The notes beneath the pieces were generated by a model. The model had not been told where the DNA came from, searched no databases, and saw only the letters and a list, made by a program, of their open reading frames with translations. Below, one piece after another: positions 54,776 through 64,000 of a stretch of 64,000 nt of DNA. The position numbers and the translations under genes were made by a program. Position 1 is the first letter of the stretch; every line of letters begins with the position of its first letter. Location of the stretch: the NCBI RefSeq assembly GCF_017798165.1, contig NZ_CP059068.1, positions 434,001-498,000 of the forward strand, given 5' to 3'. Source of the DNA: Rhodoferax sp. AJA081-3. GTDB lineage: Bacteria > Pseudomonadota > Gammaproteobacteria > Burkholderiales > Burkholderiaceae_C.

Positions 54776-55914
54776 TGCAAGCACTTCAAATCTACGCGGG
54801 CCCGGTGGCCCGGCAATCTATCGCCCAAAACGGCCTGCAACCCAGTGCCATTCGCACCATTCCCGCCGCCGCCGGTGGCCCCAAGGGGCTGGTCTTGGGT
54901 GCGCTGGATCGCTTCATCTTTGGCGATTGGCTCAACGGCTCCACACAGCCCATAGACCTGGTCGGCGCGTCGATTGGCGCCTGGCGTATGGCCACGGCCT
55001 GCCTGAACCAATCGGCCTTTGGTTTCCGGCGGCTGGAGCACGATTACATCCACCAGCACTACGAGCTGCCGCCCGGCCAAAAGCGGGTGAGCGCCGCCAT
55101 GGTCAGCGAGCTGTTTGGCAAAAACCTGCAGGCGTTTTACAGCGGTCGGGTGCAAGAGATACTGCAGCACCCGCGTTACCGGCTGCACATCGTCACCTCG
55201 CGCGGGCGGCATTTGTTAAACACCGAACATGGCCTGCGCACACCGCTGGGTTACTTCGGCGCCTTTGTGACCAATGTGGTCCGCCGCAAGGCCATGGGGG
55301 CCTGGCTGGAGCGGGTGGTGTTTTCCACACCGGAAGCTGTTTTACCCTTTGGCACGGACGACTACCGCACCCGCCAAGTGCCGTTGAGCGAGCGCAATTT
55401 CAACCAGGCGCTGCAGGCCAGTTGCTCCATCCCTTTTGTGCTCAAGGCCGTGCACAACATACCCGGCGCACCGCCCGGCGCCTACTGGGATGGCGGCATC
55501 ACCGACTACCACCTGCACCTCAACTACCTGCCGGGCACTGCAGTTGCTACTGATTCAATAGCTAATCAATCAGATTCGACGGGGGCTAGATGCCCATTTG
55601 ACCAAGGAGATTTGGTCTTGTACCCCCATTTCCAGAAGGCCGTGGTGCCGGGTTGGCTGGACAAAAGCCTGAAGTGGCGCCACCACGCCACGCCCCACCT
55701 GAACCGCATGGTGCTGCTGGCGCCCAACCCCGAGTGGGTCAAGACGCTGCCCCACGGCAAGCTGCCGGACCGTACTGATTTCACCCGCTACGGCAACGAC
55801 CTGGCGGGTCGGGTGAAGGCCTGGAATGCTGCCTGCAGCGCCAGCACCCAACTGGTGGACGAGTTTGCCGCCTGGCTGCAAAAACCAGACATGGCGCGGG
55901 TACAAGCGCTGTGA
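54775..55914 (+). CDS. Patatin-like phospholipase family protein
   Basis: The 379-residue protein starts at ATG 54775, overlapping the HDOD stop. It has the patatin layout: oxyanion loop AAAGGPKGLVLG, nucleophile Ser66 in GASIG, and catalytic Asp239 in YWDGGITDYHL. Such enzymes cleave acyl chains from phospholipids or other lipids. No signal peptide is visible. A dispersed repeat (copy 8) is read in frame just after the catalytic Asp region, inserting about 20 residues (VATDSIANQSDSTGARCPF) before DLVLYPHFQKAVVPGWLDKS. Activity may therefore tolerate a surface loop there. Confidence 0.86.
   Translation: MQALQIYAGPVARQSIAQNGLQPSAIRTIPAAAGGPKGLVLGALDRFIFGDWLNGSTQPIDLVGASIGAWRMATACLNQSAFGFRRLEHDYIHQHYELPPGQKRVSAAMVSELFGKNLQAFYSGRVQEILQHPRYRLHIVTSRGRHLLNTEHGLRTPLGYFGAFVTNVVRRKAMGAWLERVVFSTPEAVLPFGTDDYRTRQVPLSERNFNQALQASCSIPFVLKAVHNIPGAPPGAYWDGGITDYHLHLNYLPGTAVATDSIANQSDSTGARCPFDQGDLVLYPHFQKAVVPGWLDKSLKWRHHATPHLNRMVLLAPNPEWVKTLPHGKLPDRTDFTRYGNDLAGRVKAWNAACSASTQLVDEFAAWLQKPDMARVQAL
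55543..55600 (+). repeat. Dispersed ~60-bp repeat, copy 8 (inside patatin gene)
   Basis: It contains GTTGCTACTGATTCAATAGC, then ATTCGACGGGGGCTAGATG. It is read through in frame as a polar, flexible insertion of about 20 residues. Confidence 0.88.
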
Positions 55915-57263
55915 CCGGGCGGGCTCCGGTGTACGGCCAGCTGCTGCGCTGGTTGTTGCACTGGGTATTGGCGGTGTTGTGCGTCGGCCTGGCCGCCACG
56001 GGTGCGTGGGCGCAGACCGGTTGGCGTGTGGCGCAGTTCAACCTGGAGTTGGAGCCCCGGTTTGACACCAAGTCCATCCACGGCACTTTGCGTATGGACT
56101 TTTCGGTCCAACAAGCAAGTCTGTCGCAGCTGAGCCTGGATGCGGGCGCGCTGCAGATTGAAGCGGTAGAACTGGCTGGCCGAACACTCCCGTTCGAGAA
56201 AACAGGCAGCCAATTGCGCATCCAACTGCCTGCTGCGCTGAAGGCCGGCACACCACAGCAATTGCAAGTGCGCTACACGGGTGCTGGCAGCGCGGGCCTG
56301 CGTTTTGACCCCGATAGCCCACAGGTGGCCACCGCATTCAGCACCAGCCAATGGATGCCCTGCCTGGATGACCCCGCTGTGCGTGCACCGTTCCATCTAA
56401 GCCTGGTGTTGCCACCCGAACTGGTGTCGGTGGGCAACGGCAGCCCCAAGGCAACACAAGCGCGAGCGGACGGCAAACGGTCACACCGCTGGCACCTGGA
56501 CCAGCCCATGCCCAGCTACCTGTACGGTTTTGCGGCGGGCCTCTTTGCACGGGCCCAGGCCATGGCGGGCAAGACCCGGCTGGAATACTTCGGCCCGGCC
56601 AGCCAGTTCACACCGGCCCAGCTGCAGCAGGTGTTTGCCGACAGCGCCGACATGCATGCGTTTTTTGAGCAGCGCTCCGGCGTTCCTTATCCGTTGCCAG
56701 CCTACCGCCAAGTCTTGCTGGCGGGCCCGGCGGCGCAGGAGATGGCGGGGTATTCGGTGATGGGGGTGCGCTACGGCAAACGTGTACTGGACAAGCGCGC
56801 GGCCATCTGGCTGGGCGCCCATGAGTTTGCGCACCAGTGGTGGGGCAATGGCATCACCAACCGATCCTGGCAGCACTTCTGGCTGAACGAAGGCATCGCC
56901 ACCTTCATGACCGCCGCCTACCTGGAGCACCGCTTTGGCGTGGAAACGTATGCCGACAACATTGAGGCGGCGCGTGCCAAATACCTAGCTATCCAAGCGG
57001 CGGGGCACGACCGCTCACTGGTGTTTCCGGACTGGGACAACCCCTCCGCAACCGACCGTTCCCTGGTCTATGACAAGGGCTCTCTGGTGCTGCACGAGCT
57101 GCGCAACCTGTTGGGCGACGCCACATTCTGGAAAGCTTTCAAGCACTACACCCGCAAACATTGGGGGCAGTCGGTGGAAACGGCCGACTTTAAAAAGGCG
57201 ATGGAGGAGGGCAGTGGTGTGGACTTGACCGCCTTCTTCAAGCAGTGGGTGGAAGCCCGCTGA
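55911..57263 (+). CDS. Exported M1-family metallopeptidase, short form
   Basis: The GTG at 55911 overlaps the patatin stop by 4 bp and opens a signal-anchor segment (LLHWVLAVLCVGLAATGAWAQ). The 450-residue protein has an N-terminal beta domain and a thermolysin-like domain with the zinc motif HEFAH (304-308) and the third ligand Glu327 in NEGIATF, spaced as in M1 peptidases. The classical GxMEN exopeptidase motif is not present; the corresponding place reads AQEMAGYSVMG. It also lacks the large C-terminal helical domain of full-length aminopeptidases. It probably cleaves peptides in the periplasm. Confidence 0.88.
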   Translation: MTGRAPVYGQLLRWLLHWVLAVLCVGLAATGAWAQTGWRVAQFNLELEPRFDTKSIHGTLRMDFSVQQASLSQLSLDAGALQIEAVELAGRTLPFEKTGSQLRIQLPAALKAGTPQQLQVRYTGAGSAGLRFDPDSPQVATAFSTSQWMPCLDDPAVRAPFHLSLVLPPELVSVGNGSPKATQARADGKRSHRWHLDQPMPSYLYGFAAGLFARAQAMAGKTRLEYFGPASQFTPAQLQQVFADSADMHAFFEQRSGVPYPLPAYRQVLLAGPAAQEMAGYSVMGVRYGKRVLDKRAAIWLGAHEFAHQWWGNGITNRSWQHFWLNEGIATFMTAAYLEHRFGVETYADNIEAARAKYLAIQAAGHDRSLVFPDWDNPSATDRSLVYDKGSLVLHELRNLLGDATFWKAFKHYTRKHWGQSVETADFKKAMEEGSGVDLTAFFKQWVEAR

Positions 57264-57275
57264 CAGCCCCTTGGT

Positions 57276-57848
57276 CTAAGCGACTGCGCCTGCCGCAAAC
57301 GCCAAGTCTTGCGCCTTGGCCGTCGTGTTTTTGCGGCCGGGGTAACTGAGCCAGGTCATCGCAATGTTGAGGTCTTGCACCAGCGTGGCGGCTTCTATCT
57401 TCTGGCCGTTGTCCAGGTCCATGGTTTTGGTGGTGTGGGCGTCCTTGACCAGGGTCAGGTCGTAACCACGCTCCAGCGCGCCATAGGCCGTGGCGCGTAT
57501 GCACCAGTTGGTGGCGCAGCCCGCCAGCAGGATGTGGGTGGCGCCCAGTTTGGCCAGTTCATCGTCCAGCGTCGTGTGCTCGAACGATGAATTGAAGTTC
57601 TTGTGGATCAAGCGCTCGCCCGCGGCTGGCGCCAGCTCGGGCGCCCACTGCCATTCGGGGCTGTCCTTGACCAGTTCGTCGTCGTTGTGCTGCACCCAGA
57701 TGACCGGCGCGCCTGCCGCGCGGGCTCGCTGCACCGCCAATGCCACATTGCCCACCACACGGGGTGCGTCCCACGCACCTTTGACGACGTCTACCTGCAC
57801 GTCAACAACCAATAGAACGGGCTGGTTACCTTCGCGTACGCTGGCCAT
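57276..57848 (-). CDS. Isochorismatase-like cysteine hydrolase
   Basis: The 190-residue cytoplasmic protein has the family triad: Asp16 (LLVVDVQ), Lys83 (IHKNFNSSFEHT) and Cys116 (GCATNWCIRAT). Members hydrolyse isochorismate, nicotinamide or other amides; this one fits the small nicotinamidase-related group without a clear substrate. It converges with the M1 peptidase gene 12 bp away, and the next minus-strand gene (alcohol dehydrogenase) lies 33 bp upstream, so those two may be co-transcribed. Confidence 0.9.
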   Translation of the reverse strand: MASVREGNQPVLLVVDVQVDVVKGAWDAPRVVGNVALAVQRARAAGAPVIWVQHNDDELVKDSPEWQWAPELAPAAGERLIHKNFNSSFEHTTLDDELAKLGATHILLAGCATNWCIRATAYGALERGYDLTLVKDAHTTKTMDLDNGQKIEAATLVQDLNIAMTWLSYPGRKNTTAKAQDLAFAAGAVA

Positions 57849-57881
57849 GGTGGACTTCTCCGAATAGTGTTGGGTGTGTGT

Positions 57882-59018
57882 TTACAAGGACTGCACCAAC
57901 ATCTCGCGGTATTCGTCTTCCGTCGCAATGCGCGGATTGGTCTTGTGGCAATGGTCGGCCATGGCCCCCACGATGATCTGGTCAAACATGCTGGCATCCA
58001 CACCCATGGCGGCCAGGCCGCTGGGCAGGCCCAGGCGTGCGTTCATGTCCTGGATGGCGGCACCGATATCGCTGGCCGACGACAGCCCCATGGCATGGGC
58101 CATGCGCTGCAGGCGGTTGTCTTTTTGGACGGACTCTGCCGTGGCGTTGAAGGCAATAACCGCCGGTAAAAACATGGCGTTCAGCGTGCCGTGGTGCAGG
58201 CGTGGGTCCACGCCGCCCAGGCTGTGGCTTAAGCTGTGCACGCAGCCCAGGCCTTTCTGGAAGGCCATGGCGCCTTGCATGGATGCACTCATCATGTTCT
58301 GTCGTGCTTCGCGGTCCTGGCCATCTTTGGTGGCGCGTTCAATGGCCGACCAGCCGCGCTGCAGGCCGTCGAGCGCAATGCCGTCGGCCGGTGGGTTGAA
58401 GGACGGAGCCATAAAGGTTTCCATGCAATGTGCAATGGCGTCCATGCCGGTGGCGGCGGTCAACTTGGGAGGCAGGCCAAAGGTCAGCTCAGGGTCACAA
58501 ATGGCGGTCTTGGGCACCAAGTGCCAAGAGTGAAAACCCAGCTTGCGGTGGTCGTCCACGATGATGATGGCGCCGCGCGCCACCTCGCTGCCGGTGCCGC
58601 TGGTGGTGGGCACGGCAATGATGGGGGCCACGCGCTCTGTGATGCGGGGGGATCCGCCCAAAATGGTGGCGTAGTGGGTCAAAGGTCCTTCGTGCGTGGC
58701 AGCAATGGCCACACCTTTGGCACAGTCGATGGCCGAGCCACCGCCCACGGCAATCAGGCCGTCACACTGGTTGGCTTTGTACACATCCACAGCGGCACGC
58801 ACCGCAGCCTCCGTCGGGTTGGACGGGGTTTGGTCAAACACGGCCACCGGCAGGCCGGGCAGGGCATCCAGCGCTTTTTGCAACACACCCGCGGCCTTGA
58901 CGCCGGCATCGGTCACGATCAGCGGGCGGGTGATGCCCACCCGTTCACATTCCTGTTTGAGCAGCTTGACGGCACCAAAATCAAACTGAACTTGGGTGAT
59001 GTAGTAGATCAATGCCAT
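57882..59018 (-). CDS. Iron-containing alcohol dehydrogenase
   Basis: The 378-residue group III dehydrogenase shows the NAD-binding GGGSAIDCAKGVAI, the PTTSGTGSEVARGAI segment, and metal-ligand histidines in ATGMDAIAHCMETFM and CVHSLSHSLGGVDPRLHHGTLNAMFLP. It oxidises alcohols or reduces aldehydes with NAD(P). Family members include 1,3-propanediol and 4-hydroxybutyrate dehydrogenases; the substrate here is not readable. It diverges from the esterase gene starting at 59072. Confidence 0.92.
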   Translation of the reverse strand: MALIYYITQVQFDFGAVKLLKQECERVGITRPLIVTDAGVKAAGVLQKALDALPGLPVAVFDQTPSNPTEAAVRAAVDVYKANQCDGLIAVGGGSAIDCAKGVAIAATHEGPLTHYATILGGSPRITERVAPIIAVPTTSGTGSEVARGAIIIVDDHRKLGFHSWHLVPKTAICDPELTFGLPPKLTAATGMDAIAHCMETFMAPSFNPPADGIALDGLQRGWSAIERATKDGQDREARQNMMSASMQGAMAFQKGLGCVHSLSHSLGGVDPRLHHGTLNAMFLPAVIAFNATAESVQKDNRLQRMAHAMGLSSASDIGAAIQDMNARLGLPSGLAAMGVDASMFDQIIVGAMADHCHKTNPRIATEDEYREMLVQSL

Positions 59019-59071
59019 GGCGATTTGGGGTTAGGATGAAAAGTTGCACTGTAGCAAGAACCCATCAAAAC

Positions 59072-60058
59072 ATGAGTCACCGACGTAACCCCAAGACCTT
59101 GCTCACGCCCGCCATGCACAGTGTGCTGGAACGCATGGTCCGTGCGGGCCACCCGCCCTTGCACAGCCTGAACCCGGTGCAGGCACGCGCGGCCTATGCG
59201 GCTGGCGCCGACGTGCTGGAGCTGCCGCTGCAGCCCATGGCGCGGGCGGAAGACTTCCACATCACGGCCCGCGACGGCTTTGCCATACCGGTGCGCCTGG
59301 TCGCTCCCAGCGAGGACCAGACCCTGCCGGTGTTGGTCTACTTCCACGGCGGCGGCTTCACGATCGGCAGCATTGCCACCCACGATGGCCTGTGCCGCCA
59401 GTTGGCACACCGCGCGCAGTGTGCCGTGTTGTCGGTGGACTACCGGCTGGCGCCAGAGCACAAGTTCCCCACCGCGGTGGACGACGCCTGGGACGTGGTG
59501 CAGTGGGTGGCAGAGCAGGGCGCCACACGCAACATCCGCAGCACCCACATCGCGGTGGGGGGCGACAGCGCCGGTGGCACCTTGGCCGCGGTCTGCGCCA
59601 TCCTGGCGCGCAATGCCGATATCCGCCTGGCTTTGCAGCTGCTGTTTTACCCGGGCACGGCGGCCCACCAGCACACGGATTCACACCGCATGTTTGCTGA
59701 TGGCTTTGTGCTGGAGCAGTCGCACATCCAGTATTTCTTCAACCACTACCTGCGCACCCCCGCCGATTGGGATGACTGGCGTTTTGCACCGTTGGACGGA
59801 CACGATGCAACGGGCTACCCGGTGGAGCTGGATGGCGTCGCGCCCGCCTGGCTGGGCCTGGCAGAATGCGATCCCCTGGTGGACGAAGGCGTGCATTATG
59901 CTGACCGCCTGCGCATGGCGGGTGTGCCGGTGGAGTTGGACATTTACCGCGGCGTGGTGCACGAATTCATCAAAATGGGCCGTGCGATTCCCCAGGCCGG
60001 CCAGGCCCACGCGGATGCCGCCCGCGCTCTGGTTCACGCATTCAAGGAGATGGTTTAA
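59072..60058 (+). CDS. Alpha/beta-hydrolase esterase, hormone-sensitive-lipase family
   Basis: From ATG 59072 the 328-residue protein carries the HSL oxyanion motif HGGG (92-95), nucleophile Ser166 in GGDSAGG, and the likely triad partners Asp267 (AECDPLVDEG) and His297 (VVHEF). It hydrolyses short acyl esters in the cytoplasm. An upstream in-frame start at 59012 would overlap the divergent dehydrogenase gene, so 59072 is preferred. The fused thioesterase-acetyltransferase gene begins immediately after its stop codon. Confidence 0.92.
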   Translation: MSHRRNPKTLLTPAMHSVLERMVRAGHPPLHSLNPVQARAAYAAGADVLELPLQPMARAEDFHITARDGFAIPVRLVAPSEDQTLPVLVYFHGGGFTIGSIATHDGLCRQLAHRAQCAVLSVDYRLAPEHKFPTAVDDAWDVVQWVAEQGATRNIRSTHIAVGGDSAGGTLAAVCAILARNADIRLALQLLFYPGTAAHQHTDSHRMFADGFVLEQSHIQYFFNHYLRTPADWDDWRFAPLDGHDATGYPVELDGVAPAWLGLAECDPLVDEGVHYADRLRMAGVPVELDIYRGVVHEFIKMGRAIPQAGQAHADAARALVHAFKEMV

Positions 60059-60928
60059 ATGGCAAGTACCAAACGTTCTGACTTCCGCAGTTTCCACCGC
60101 ATCCAGGTGCGCTGGGCCGAGGTGGACATGCAGAAGATTGTTTTCAACGCCCATTACCTGATGTATTTCGACACGGCCATGTCAGGTTACTGGCGCAAGC
60201 TGGCCTTGCCGTACGAGGCCACGCTACACGGGCTGGGCGGTGACCTGTTTGTCAAGAAAGCCAGTGTGGAATACCACGGCTCCGCCCGTTATGACGACAC
60301 CATCGACGTGGGCCTGCGCTGTGCCCGCATCGGCACCTCGTCCGTGGTGTTTGAGGGCGCCATTTTCCGAGGCGACACCTTGCTGATCACGGCCGAGTTG
60401 CTGTATGTGTATGCCAACCCGGCCACACAAACCTCGCAGCCCGTACCCGAGGCCCTGCGTGCCGTGTTTGACACTTTTGAAGAGGGCCAGGCCGTGACGG
60501 ATCTGCAGGTAGGCGCTTGGGACAGCCTGCGTGAACCCGTGTCCAGCCTGCGCACCGATGTGTTTGTCAACGAGCAGGGTATTGGCGCCCACATGGTGTG
60601 GGACGCGGCGGACGCCACCGCCGTGCACGCCCTGGTCTGCAACAAGCTGGGCCGGCCGGTGGCCACGGGGCGGCTGCTGCAACATGCGCCCCAGGTGGGC
60701 CGCATCGGACGTATGGCAGTGGACCGTGGGCTGCGTGGCTCCCGTTTCGGTCGTGATGTATTGGTGGGTTTGCTAAATGCTGCCCGTGCACGGGGTGACA
60801 CGGAGGTGATGCTGCATGCGCAATGCAGTGCCGAAGGTTTTTACACGCGCCAGGGTTTTTTAGCGCGTGGGCCGGTATTCGAAGAAGCGGGCATACAGCA
60901 TATAGAAATGGTGCTGCCCTTGGTCTAA
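60059..60928 (+). CDS. Fusion of YbgC-like acyl-CoA thioesterase and ElaA/GNAT acetyltransferase
   Basis: The 289-residue protein joins two enzymes. Residues 1-~140 are a 4HBT/YbgC hotdog thioesterase (RWAEVDMQKIVFNAHYLMYFDTA, with Asp and His around the active site). Residues ~150-289 are a GNAT domain (LRTDVFVNEQGIG..., RIGRMAVDRGLRGSRFGRDVLVGLL, AEGFYTRQGFLARG, IQHIEMVLPL) close in pattern to the ElaA-like protein at 18954. AAGGAG precedes the ATG, which directly abuts the esterase stop. The fusion suggests a shared acyl-CoA pool or linked steps; the substrates are unknown. Confidence 0.88.
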   Translation: MASTKRSDFRSFHRIQVRWAEVDMQKIVFNAHYLMYFDTAMSGYWRKLALPYEATLHGLGGDLFVKKASVEYHGSARYDDTIDVGLRCARIGTSSVVFEGAIFRGDTLLITAELLYVYANPATQTSQPVPEALRAVFDTFEEGQAVTDLQVGAWDSLREPVSSLRTDVFVNEQGIGAHMVWDAADATAVHALVCNKLGRPVATGRLLQHAPQVGRIGRMAVDRGLRGSRFGRDVLVGLLNAARARGDTEVMLHAQCSAEGFYTRQGFLARGPVFEEAGIQHIEMVLPLV

Positions 60929-60939
60929 AAAAGGGCGGG

Positions 60940-61566
60940 TCAGAACCCCAGGGAGGCCAGCAGGTCGTCCACATCGCCCTGGGCCAGGGCCTCTGCGGTG
61001 GCCTGGGGGCCTTGCAGCTGGTGGGTCTCACCAGTGAACTCTTCGGCTGGTTTTTCTTCACCCTGGTTGGGCGCGCTGTCTACCAGCAGTTGCACCAGTT
61101 GGAGCTCGGTGCGGTTGATGATGTCGATGACTTTCTTGATCACCTGTCCGGACAGGTCCTGAAAGTCTTGCGCCATCATGATGTCGCTCAAGATAGAGGC
61201 CTGTTTGCCGGCAAACTGGGACGTGCGCTCGGCGAATTTGCCACACACACCCATCAGGGCGCGGGCGCGTTCCACGGTCAAGTCTTCCGAGGCGGCCATG
61301 CGGGCCAGGGACTGACCCAATTCTTCGCCGCGTTTGACCAGGTCGTCACATTCAGGTTTGGCTGCATCCACCAGGTTGAGCACAGTGTTGGCAGCGTTTT
61401 CAGTCATTTTCCCGACGTGCGCCAGACGCTCGCGCGCATTGGGAAACTCTTCAACCACATTGTGCAAATCATTGCTGCCGCCCAGCACGCTGAAGGCCTC
61501 GTGCATTTCACGGGTAATGGCACCCAGGCGCGCAAACGCCTCATCTTTGCTTATCGGTTTAGACAT
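60940..61566 (-). CDS. cheZ: CheZ, phosphatase of CheY-P
   Basis: The 208-residue helical protein contains the CheZ active-site motif DFQDLSGQVIKK, including the Asp and Gln that promote CheY-P hydrolysis. It ends with the CheY-docking helix DVDDLLASLGF. Start at ATG 61566 (MSKPISKDEAFARLG); the frame is open further upstream without a sensible start. CheZ is normally encoded next to cheY in flagellar clusters, but no flagellar or che genes are seen here. The only CheY-like receiver in the window is in the dual-receiver kinase at 52266. Confidence 0.93.
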   Translation of the reverse strand: MSKPISKDEAFARLGAITREMHEAFSVLGGSNDLHNVVEEFPNARERLAHVGKMTENAANTVLNLVDAAKPECDDLVKRGEELGQSLARMAASEDLTVERARALMGVCGKFAERTSQFAGKQASILSDIMMAQDFQDLSGQVIKKVIDIINRTELQLVQLLVDSAPNQGEEKPAEEFTGETHQLQGPQATAEALAQGDVDDLLASLGF

Positions 61567-61678
61567 CTTTGGAACCAATCCCTTCTGGACATATTTTCGG
61601 ATTTTGGCCCAATTATGAAGGTCCAAACATCCACGTGCGCAATTTAACTGCAAATTGCCCGTTTACGTGGAACTGGCT

Positions 61679-62635
61679 TCAAATGTCGTCGAGCAATGCG
61701 TAAGGCAGGGGCAAGATTTGCAGGGCTGGTCCGCTGTTGGAGCCCAGGTGGAGGGTGCCACGCTCCACCGCCGACAACTGTGCAGACAGAATCGCATCAA
61801 AGCCGCCCTGGGGTGCGGGTGCCGCCTGTACAACTGTGGCAACCGGTTGAGATTCGTCATCGGCTGCAAACACCTCGTTGCCAGCCGCCATGTCTGCATC
61901 GGCATGCACCACAAAGGCCCGGCGCTTCAGCGTGCCGCGGAACTGGCTGCGCGCCACAACCTCCTGGCCGGGGTAACAACCCTTTTTGAAATTGACGCCG
62001 CCGATGGATTCGTAGTTCAGCATCTGCGGCACAAAGGCCTCGACCACCGGTGCGGAAATGGTGGCCACCCCGCTGCGCACCTCGCTCCACAACCACGGCT
62101 CCGCTGGCAAAGCCTGTCCCTTTGGCGCTGGTGTGCCGACCGGTGCTATCCACAGTTGGCGGGGCACGCCGTCCGCAGGGTACAGATTGACAAAAGTGCT
62201 TGCGTCAATATCGGCCTTAGCCCACGCCGAATAAGCCTGGTCAGCTATCGGTTTTGTAGCGTTTCCTAAAAGGCCCAGGATGGAGTATTGCGCGCTGGCG
62301 TCGCTGAGTTTGGCCTTGGCCCGCATCACAAACATGGACAAGCGCTTGAGTGTGGCGGGCAGGATGTCCAGACTGCAGACCAGCAGAATCTCCGTGGCGC
62401 TGCGTTTGAAGCCAATAAAGCTGGCCTGCATACGCCCTTTGGCAGAACAAAAGGCCGCCAGGCGTGCGGTGTGCAAATCCAGCAGCGAAAAGTCGTGGGT
62501 CAGTTGCCCGTGGATGAATTTGGCCGCCTCTTCACCTTCGATTTTGATGACGCCTAGATGGGCAATGGGTGCCACGCCGTTTAAAAACGTTAGTGAGGTG
62601 TTGGGGGCCTGGGGATGCGGGGTCGTCGTGTTCAT
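61679..62635 (-). CDS. ygfZ: YgfZ/GcvT-like folate-binding protein (Fe-S cluster maintenance)
   Basis: The 318-residue protein has the diagnostic YgfZ motif KGCYPGQEVVAR with its conserved cysteine, preceded by NYESIGGVNF, and an N-terminal GcvT-like domain (IKIEGEEAAKFIHGQLTHDF). YgfZ uses tetrahydrofolate in the repair or assembly of iron-sulfur enzymes. ATG 62635 (MNTTTPHPQ) is preferred over the upstream in-frame ATG at 62659. It diverges from mltG, a gene order common in beta-proteobacteria. A segment at 62229-62270 faintly resembles the dispersed repeat. Confidence 0.92.
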   Translation of the reverse strand: MNTTTPHPQAPNTSLTFLNGVAPIAHLGVIKIEGEEAAKFIHGQLTHDFSLLDLHTARLAAFCSAKGRMQASFIGFKRSATEILLVCSLDILPATLKRLSMFVMRAKAKLSDASAQYSILGLLGNATKPIADQAYSAWAKADIDASTFVNLYPADGVPRQLWIAPVGTPAPKGQALPAEPWLWSEVRSGVATISAPVVEAFVPQMLNYESIGGVNFKKGCYPGQEVVARSQFRGTLKRRAFVVHADADMAAGNEVFAADDESQPVATVVQAAPAPQGGFDAILSAQLSAVERGTLHLGSNSGPALQILPLPYALLDDI

Positions 62636-62682
62636 GCTCTGAATTATCATTCCTCCCATGATCTCAATAGGCTTGTAGGGCT

Positions 62683-64000
<1,318 letters not shown>

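Noticed and set aside
60929..60960. Possible terminator at the end of cheZ (GGGT-TCTG-ACCC followed by GCCC and T's on the minus strand)
   Set aside because: The stem is only four base pairs and four bases separate it from the T-run; too weak to call.
62229..62270. Possible ninth dispersed repeat inside ygfZ
   Set aside because: Only the GCTAC...CGATAGC part is recognisable on the minus strand; the CGGGGGCTA half is missing, so it was not counted.

Overview
The window looks like a chromosomal segment of a beta-proteobacterium, probably Comamonadaceae (Rhodoferax/Polaromonas-like). The grounds are a moderately high GC content, the gene types, the ygfZ/mltG/tmk arrangement at the right end, and a scattered repeat of about 55-60 bp with the core CGGGGGCTA that I associate with that family. 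Taxonomy is inferred from reading only. I see no rRNA, tRNA, CRISPR array, insertion sequence or prophage.

Layout. (1) 1-4.3 kb: the 3' part of a TonB-dependent receptor with its terminator, then a ~600-residue acyl-CoA dehydrogenase. (2) 4.3-12.1 kb, minus strand: a tightly packed run for exported proteins. It encodes an SGNH-like protein, a small exported protein, two tandem RCC1-repeat proteins, a lipoprotein, a 570-residue exported protein and an OmpA-domain protein. Diverging from it (12.2-15.6 kb) is an ECF sigma factor translationally coupled to a transmembrane Ser/Thr kinase, a plausible regulator of that run. (3) 15.6-20.9 kb: small metabolic enzymes (two SDRs, PaaI-type thioesterase, CurA-like reductase, GST, ElaA-like acetyltransferase) and a GreA/B-like factor. 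(4) 20.9-22.7 kb: a small accessory patch with two poorly known genes separated by an attC-like palindrome, and a decayed gene tail. (5) 22.7-25.9 kb: a secreted GH18 chitinase converging on a Gfo/Idh/MocA oxidoreductase.

(6) 26-54.8 kb is the centre of interest: about 29 kb rich in signalling genes. It holds a MASE1/CHASE hybrid kinase, an SsuA/NMT1-like binding protein, a HAMP hybrid kinase with Hpt, a REC-GGDEF diguanylate cyclase and a PilZ protein. After tex and a TlpA-like gene come a REC-HD-GYP phosphodiesterase, a Cache-GAF sensor without a kinase, a 1624-residue hybrid kinase, a TorT-like binding protein, a GAF-PAS sensor without a kinase, a TPR hybrid kinase with Hpt, a REC-REC-kinase and an HDOD protein. 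No DNA-binding response regulator is present, so the readable outputs are c-di-GMP turnover and protein-level control. Sensing, kinase and Hpt functions are split over separate genes, and the two large kinases share a recently duplicated core.

(7) 54.8-60.9 kb: patatin-like lipase, M1-type metallopeptidase, cysteine hydrolase, iron-type alcohol dehydrogenase, HSL-type esterase and a thioesterase-acetyltransferase fusion. (8) 60.9-64 kb: cheZ, ygfZ, mltG and the start of tmk, which runs off the window.

Start codons were chosen by signal peptides, family N-termini, Shine-Dalgarno sequences and overlaps. Domain calls come from motif reading; no database search was run.
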